This document shows, piece by piece, positions 59,980 through 64,000 of a stretch of DNA of 64,000 bases. Numbering within the stretch: position 1 is the first letter of the stretch; every line of letters starts with the position of its first letter. A model generated the notes under the pieces. That model had not been told where the DNA came from. It saw only the letters and a program-made list of their open reading frames with translations, and ran no database searches. The stretch is from Tritrichomonas musculus (Eukaryota; Parabasalia; Tritrichomonadida; Tritrichomonadidae), in contig JAPFFF010000014.1 in assembly GCA_039105265.1 (NCBI GenBank), forward strand, positions 3,038,001-3,102,000. The letters run 5' to 3'. The translations under genes and the position numbers were made by a program.

Positions 59980-62900
59980 TTAAGCGGGGTTAACCATAAA
60001 TATTAAAAATTGAAATCTATTAAAAATTAAAATGTGACTTATTATGAAAAATTTCCAAAATAGAATATCATGTGGATTTGGTATAATCTTTTCCGAATTT
60101 AATAATGCTTTAACCGTTTCAAAATGATTATTCAAAGCAGCAATATGCAAAGGGGTCTTTTTTGTATCTTTTTCTCTGCAGTTTACATTAATTTCTTTTT
60201 TAGTTAGAAGAATTTTTACCAATTCTGCGTTAATTAGATCAGTTGATTCCTCCATTAATTGTTCTGGTGTATAGCACGCTTCCAGCATCAACTTTGGAGT
60301 GCTAAGATCAATTCCTTCAAGATTTATGAGAAAAGAAACAGCTTCAACAAACTTCGATCGTATTGCAAATAGCAAAGGTGGTTCATCATTTATATTTCGT
60401 TCATTAATTTTTAGATCTTTTCTCTCAGCAAGAAGTTTAATAATTTCAATATCGCAATATTTGCATGCAAAATGGAAAGCAGTGAGTAGATCTTCATCTG
60501 TTTTCGAATTAATGTCGCATGTTGGAATTTTTAAAAGATAAGAAACAATCTCTTTTTGATTATACTTGCATGCATAATGTAGCGCAGTCATTCCTTGAGC
60601 TGCTTTCTCATTAACGTCGAAATTATCAGTTTTTTCAGCAATAAATTTCAAAACATTTAATGATCCAGATTTAGCAGCAAGATGAAAAGGAAGCTTTTGG
60701 TGATACATTAAAGGTTTCTTTTCAATTCCAGGAAAATTATAGATCATTTGAAATATTTCAACCGAATCGCGTAATACTGCGCTGTGAAGAGGAGACATAT
60801 TTTTATCTGCCAGTGCGTCCAAATTGCATTCATTCGTCGCAAGAAGAAGTAAAACAGAATCTACACTTTCGGACATGCATGCAGCATGAAGAGGAGTGCA
60901 GTTGTATCGATGATCTGGTAATCTTATGTTATGTGGTGGATTGATTATATAACTGTTAACAAGCTTATTTAAATTTTTATCAAAATTTTCATAAATAATG
61001 TCATCAACTGCTTCTGCATTGCCAGAGAAGCAGGCAATGTGAAGATCTGTGTAGTCATTGATTGTAATATTGTTTTCTGGTATGTCGAATTCCTCTTCTT
61101 CTATTCCTATTTCTTCTTCCTCTTCCTCTTCTTCAAAATTGTTCAAAATATCGAAATAATTGTTGACATTAAAGTGATCTTCATTATTATTATTATTTGT
61201 ATCTTGATTTTCATTGCTATTCATATCATTTGAGTTATTGTAATTGTTAGTATTGTTGTTGTTTTTATCATTATCGTTGTTATTTATATCATTTTGCATG
61301 GTTGCATCTTCATGAGAATTATCATTGTTGATATCATTATTATTATTATTATTATTTAGGTCATTTGAGATAATATTGTCATTATCATTATCACTGTGTT
61401 TAATATCATCATCTCTTTCTTTTTCTTTTATTAAATCAATATTATCAATTTCTGGAGCAAGGTAAGCAGGAAAATTTTGCATTTTATCATCTTCATCATC
61501 GTCGTTGTTGTCATTTTTAAGTTCATTATTCATATTATAAATATGAAGGTTATAAAGGTTGTTCTCAGTGGTATAAAAGTTATAACTATAATTAACATTT
61601 TTTTTCAAACTAATTGAGTTCATAAAATATCTTAATTCTTTATTCGACCTAATCAATCGATATGTTTCAGAGCTTCCACTTTTTAGAGCTGCTGAGTATA
61701 AATTGCAATGAGCGAAAGAATTGTCAGTGCTTAGACAGTTAATAATATTTGCAATAATTGAAAAATATGTATAAAAGCCTCGATGAACCGAGGCAACAAA
61801 AATAGAAAGAATTTCATCATTGTAAAATCTTCTCAAAATTGATTGAAAAATATTTGGTGATGGGAGTACAGTAAAAAAAGAATTTACTAAGAAAGCACTG
61901 ATTCTATCATTAGCATTAATAGTATCTTCAGTAAATAATTGGCATCGTTTCGAATCAATCAACCAATCAAATAGTTCATCATGGCCATATTTTAAAGCAT
62001 ACTTTAAACATTGTGAAAAATTGAGGTTTTTCTGATCGCATAAATGGACAATTTCACTATTCCCTCCTGCAACAGCAAATTTTGTAAGCCTGTCAGTAAT
62101 GTAAGCATTTGACATCAATAAAAACTTAAATATCTGAAGTGATCCAAAAAGGGCTGCAATTTCAATGCAAGTTATATTCTTTTTATGTAGCATTCGAATT
62201 TTTTCAAAATATAGCTCTTTGTAAGTAAAAAAATTTGTGTTGTTAATATCAAAATTTGGTCCTGAAGCCAAAAGCTGGAATTCCGAAAGATTGTCTTCTC
62301 GAATAATTTTCAAAAGTTGGTTTTGACTTTCTCCTTTGAGGCATAAAGTTTTAAGATCATTTTGATTCTTTAATCGAAAATTATGCTTTCGAGGGCTCAA
62401 AATAAATGATAAAAGATTTAAATTAAACTCATTTTGATTTACCTTCAATATAAACAATATTTCTTTTGAATCAATTATTTGGTATTCAATAAATTTTGCT
62501 GCAATATAAATTACATCACAAGATGAGGATGTTGATAAAAGCAAACGAAGTTGTGTTTTTAAATTTTTTATAAGAACGTTTTTAAAATTCAATGTAAAAT
62601 TTAAATAAAGATCGATATTTTCTGGCCTAGAAATAAAGAAATTAAAAAGAACATTAGCCACAGATGAGAGATCAATTTTGATATTTATTAATTTCTCACA
62701 TTTTGAAACAGTATCTAAAAAATTAATATCATTTAAATTTTGAACTAAATTATAAAATAAAGTTAAATTTTGAAATTCTGATGATAAGTCAATAGTATTC
62801 AATATTTGATTTTGCATTTTGTCAAGAAGGAAATCATATTTGGTAACTTGCAAATCTTGAAACAAGTCAATTAAAAATTGAAAATTTTTTGTAGAAATTT

Positions 62901-63102
62901 GAAATTGTTTTCCTGTGAAAATATCAATAAAAAGTGGAAGAAATGAATTGTTGTATGAAGATTTAATTTGAAAAATTAAAGATGGATTTTCTTTTATGAA
63001 TTTATGAATAATTGGACTTAAATGAAAAGTAATTGCGCGATTAACATAAACTTTAACTTTATTATATTTAATTGGAAGGTTGTTAATTTGGGCTCCTTTC
63101 AT
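59980..63102 (-). CDS. BTB-like/ankyrin repeat protein, 1040 aa
   Basis: Residues ~1-110 (YNKVKVYVNRAITFHLSPIIHKFIKENPSLIFQIKS..) resemble the BTB-like N-terminal domain of trichomonad ankyrin proteins. A mostly helical middle part (~110-510) includes poorly conserved ankyrin-like units (TCIEIAALFGSLQIFKFLLMSNAYITDRLTKFAVAGGNSEIVHL). A disordered Asn/Asp-rich stretch with a Glu cluster (EEEEEEEIGIEEEEF) spans ~510-675. From ~680 to ~1015 about eight ankyrin repeats follow (TPLHAACMSESVDSVLLLL, SPLHSAVLRDSVEIFQMI, LPFHLAAKSGSLNVLKFI, TALHYACKYNQKEIVSYLL). It is likely a protein-binding scaffold. An initiator TCATTTTT gives a 17-nt leader. A hydrophobic end (FFIISHILIFNRFQFLIF) is unusual and might reflect read-through past the ancestral stop. 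Confidence 0.8.
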   Translation of the reverse strand: MKGAQINNLPIKYNKVKVYVNRAITFHLSPIIHKFIKENPSLIFQIKSSYNNSFLPLFIDIFTGKQFQISTKNFQFLIDLFQDLQVTKYDFLLDKMQNQILNTIDLSSEFQNLTLFYNLVQNLNDINFLDTVSKCEKLINIKIDLSSVANVLFNFFISRPENIDLYLNFTLNFKNVLIKNLKTQLRLLLSTSSSCDVIYIAAKFIEYQIIDSKEILFILKVNQNEFNLNLLSFILSPRKHNFRLKNQNDLKTLCLKGESQNQLLKIIREDNLSEFQLLASGPNFDINNTNFFTYKELYFEKIRMLHKKNITCIEIAALFGSLQIFKFLLMSNAYITDRLTKFAVAGGNSEIVHLCDQKNLNFSQCLKYALKYGHDELFDWLIDSKRCQLFTEDTINANDRISAFLVNSFFTVLPSPNIFQSILRRFYNDEILSIFVASVHRGFYTYFSIIANIINCLSTDNSFAHCNLYSAALKSGSSETYRLIRSNKELRYFMNSISLKKNVNYSYNFYTTENNLYNLHIYNMNNELKNDNNDDDEDDKMQNFPAYLAPEIDNIDLIKEKERDDDIKHSDNDNDNIISNDLNNNNNNNDINNDNSHEDATMQNDINNNDNDKNNNNTNNYNNSNDMNSNENQDTNNNNNEDHFNVNNYFDILNNFEEEEEEEEIGIEEEEFDIPENNITINDYTDLHIACFSGNAEAVDDIIYENFDKNLNKLVNSYIINPPHNIRLPDHRYNCTPLHAACMSESVDSVLLLLATNECNLDALADKNMSPLHSAVLRDSVEIFQMIYNFPGIEKKPLMYHQKLPFHLAAKSGSLNVLKFIAEKTDNFDVNEKAAQGMTALHYACKYNQKEIVSYLLKIPTCDINSKTDEDLLTAFHFACKYCDIEIIKLLAERKDLKINERNINDEPPLLFAIRSKFVEAVSFLINLEGIDLSTPKLMLEACYTPEQLMEESTDLINAELVKILLTKKEINVNCREKDTKKTPLHIAALNNHFETVKALLNSEKIIPNPHDILFWKFFIISHILIFNRFQFLIFMVNPA

Positions 63103-63116
63103 ATTATTGAGCCAAA

Positions 63117-63121
63117 AATGA
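63117..63121 (-). promoter_or_regulatory. Initiator of the ankyrin gene
   Basis: TCATT(TTT) on the minus strand, A 17 nt before the ATG; matches the parabasalid Inr. Confidence 0.55.
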
Positions 63122-63324
63122 ATTCAAATAGTATAATATTTGAAAATATTGATAAATGTGATTGAAATTTTTGAATAAGTTTTTTCAATTCAAAAAAAAT
63201 GAATATGAATGAAAACATAAAATATTCTCATCATTCCATTAAAACTAAAAATAGAAGAATTTGTTTAAAAAAAGATAATTCAAAAGTAAAAATAAAGTGT
63301 ATTTTAAAAGACCGAAAAATAAGC

Positions 63325-64000
63325 TTAGAAGCATTTACGGTGAACAATTCCTGGTCCAGCGTCGTTGTATTCGTCGTGTGTGATAACCATTTGTGGGAAT
63401 GTAGCAAGGGATGCAAGGATAGATCCTCCGATCCAAACTGCATACTTACGCTCTGGTGGGGCAACAACCTTAACCTTCATTGTTGGTGGGGCAAGGTTTG
63501 TGATTTCCTTTTCGATACGTTCTGGAAGTCCCTCGAACATTGTGGTACCACCGGAAAGAACGATGTTAGCATAAAGATCCTTACGAACATCGATATCGCA
63601 CTTCATGATTGAGTCGAAGAGGGTCTTGTCGATACCATCGAATTCGAAACCGTTCATGTGTGGCTTGAAAAGAAGTTCTGGGCAACGGAAACGTTCGTCG
63701 GCGATTGTGATAACGTTTCCATCTGGAAGTGTGTATGAAACATCGCATTCTGAGGATGATTTGGCCTTTTGGAGTTCAGCATCATAGTCAAGGGCAACAT
63801 AGGCATGCTTTTCCTTGATATCACGAACGATTTCCTTTTCTGCGGATGTTGTGAATGTGTAACCACGTTCGTTTAAGATCTTTTGGAGCCAGACTGTAAG
63901 ATCACGGCCTGCAAGGTTAAGACGCATGATGGCGTGTGGAAGGGAGTAACCTTCGTAGATTGGGACAGTGTGGGAAACACCATCACCAGCATCGAAAACG
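63325..64000 (-). CDS. Actin, C-terminal 225 residues (5' end beyond the window)
   Basis: Actin is unmistakable: [22 protein letters not shown] (nucleotide-binding loop), [53 protein letters not shown] and the terminus [10 protein letters not shown]. It forms F-actin for shape, adhesion and amoeboid motility. The frame is open to the right edge, and about 150 N-terminal residues are missing. Coding sequence is far richer in G/C-ending codons than other genes here (GGTGGGGC, CTCCCTTCC), as in highly expressed trichomonad genes. The stop is TAAG; a TAAA is not directly at the stop. Confidence 0.97.
   Translation of the reverse strand, partial: VFDAGDGVSHTVPIYEGYSLPHAIMRLNLAGRDLTVWLQKILNERGYTFTTSAEKEIVRDIKEKHAYVALDYDAELQKAKSSSECDVSYTLPDGNVITIADERFRCPELLFKPHMNGFEFDGIDKTLFDSIMKCDIDVRKDLYANIVLSGGTTMFEGLPERIEKEITNLAPPTMKVKVVAPPERKYAVWIGGSILASLATFPQMVITHDEYNDAGPGIVHRKCF

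Noticed and set aside
1-64000. CRISPR arrays, operons, ribosome-binding sites and bacterial terminators
   Set aside because: The gene families, initiators and poly(A) signals are those of a eukaryote; direct repeats found are transposon-related or coding.

Overview
The window looks like nuclear DNA of a trichomonad (parabasalid) protist, most likely a Tritrichomonas-type species. The evidence is strongly AT-rich DNA (by eye about 70% A+T or more), intron-less protein genes on both strands, very short presumed 5' leaders carrying the parabasalid initiator (TCA followed by a pyrimidine and A/T, about 2-30 nt before the ATG), stop codons that often overlap TAAA (the parabasalid poly(A) signal), and trichomonad-typical families: BspA-like leucine-rich repeats, Sel1-repeat kinases, ankyrin proteins, two-repeat Myb proteins, a multidomain flavodiiron protein, pogo-like and MULE-like transposons and a Polinton fossil. 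No rRNA, tRNA or CRISPR array was recognised.

Layout. 1-7.2 kb: host genes (partial NTF2-like protein, two coiled-coil proteins, a BUB3-like WD40 protein, a 55-residue basic protein), with a pogo-type MITE between the second and third. 8.3-20.1 kb: a transposon nest holding a broken BspA-like gene split by an 836-bp element with 8-bp target duplication, a GGGCA-rich fold-back, a broken Polinton polymerase, a 28-bp tandem repeat, two different decayed pogo/Tigger-like transposases, and a 1.6-kb fold-back element with 9-bp target duplications and arms made of ~15-bp repeats. 20.4-27.1 kb: Rab GTPase, Sel1-repeat kinase, Myb protein and DeSI/PPPDE protease, with a nested pair of inverted-repeat elements inserted 14 bp before the kinase ATG. 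27.1-37.1 kb: gene-poor DNA with a third pogo-like remnant, a MULE-like remnant, three decayed reading frames of unknown origin, an unusually GC-rich 155-bp block and two more inverted-repeat elements. 37.2-64 kb: mostly intact host genes (class F-type flavodiiron protein, katanin p80, ubiquitin protease, 2.6-k-residue HECT ligase, plasma-membrane-type Ca2+ ATPase, BTB/ankyrin protein, and the 3' part of actin).

How the genes relate. There is no operon-like structure; neighbours are independently promoted. Themes are cytoskeleton and mitosis (BUB3, katanin p80, actin), ubiquitin-type control (USP, HECT, DeSI), signalling and traffic (kinase, Rab, Ca2+ pump) and oxygen detoxification (flavodiiron protein).

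The most interesting content is the set of fold-back elements. Two have long inverted arms built from short tandem repeats (15-bp and 21-bp units), an architecture resembling Drosophila Foldback elements, and one carries perfect 9-bp target duplications. Several CDS starts below are moved to the first in-frame ATG, because the longest open frames begin at non-ATG codons that are unlikely starts in a eukaryote. Coordinates that I counted by hand may be off by 1-2 bases.
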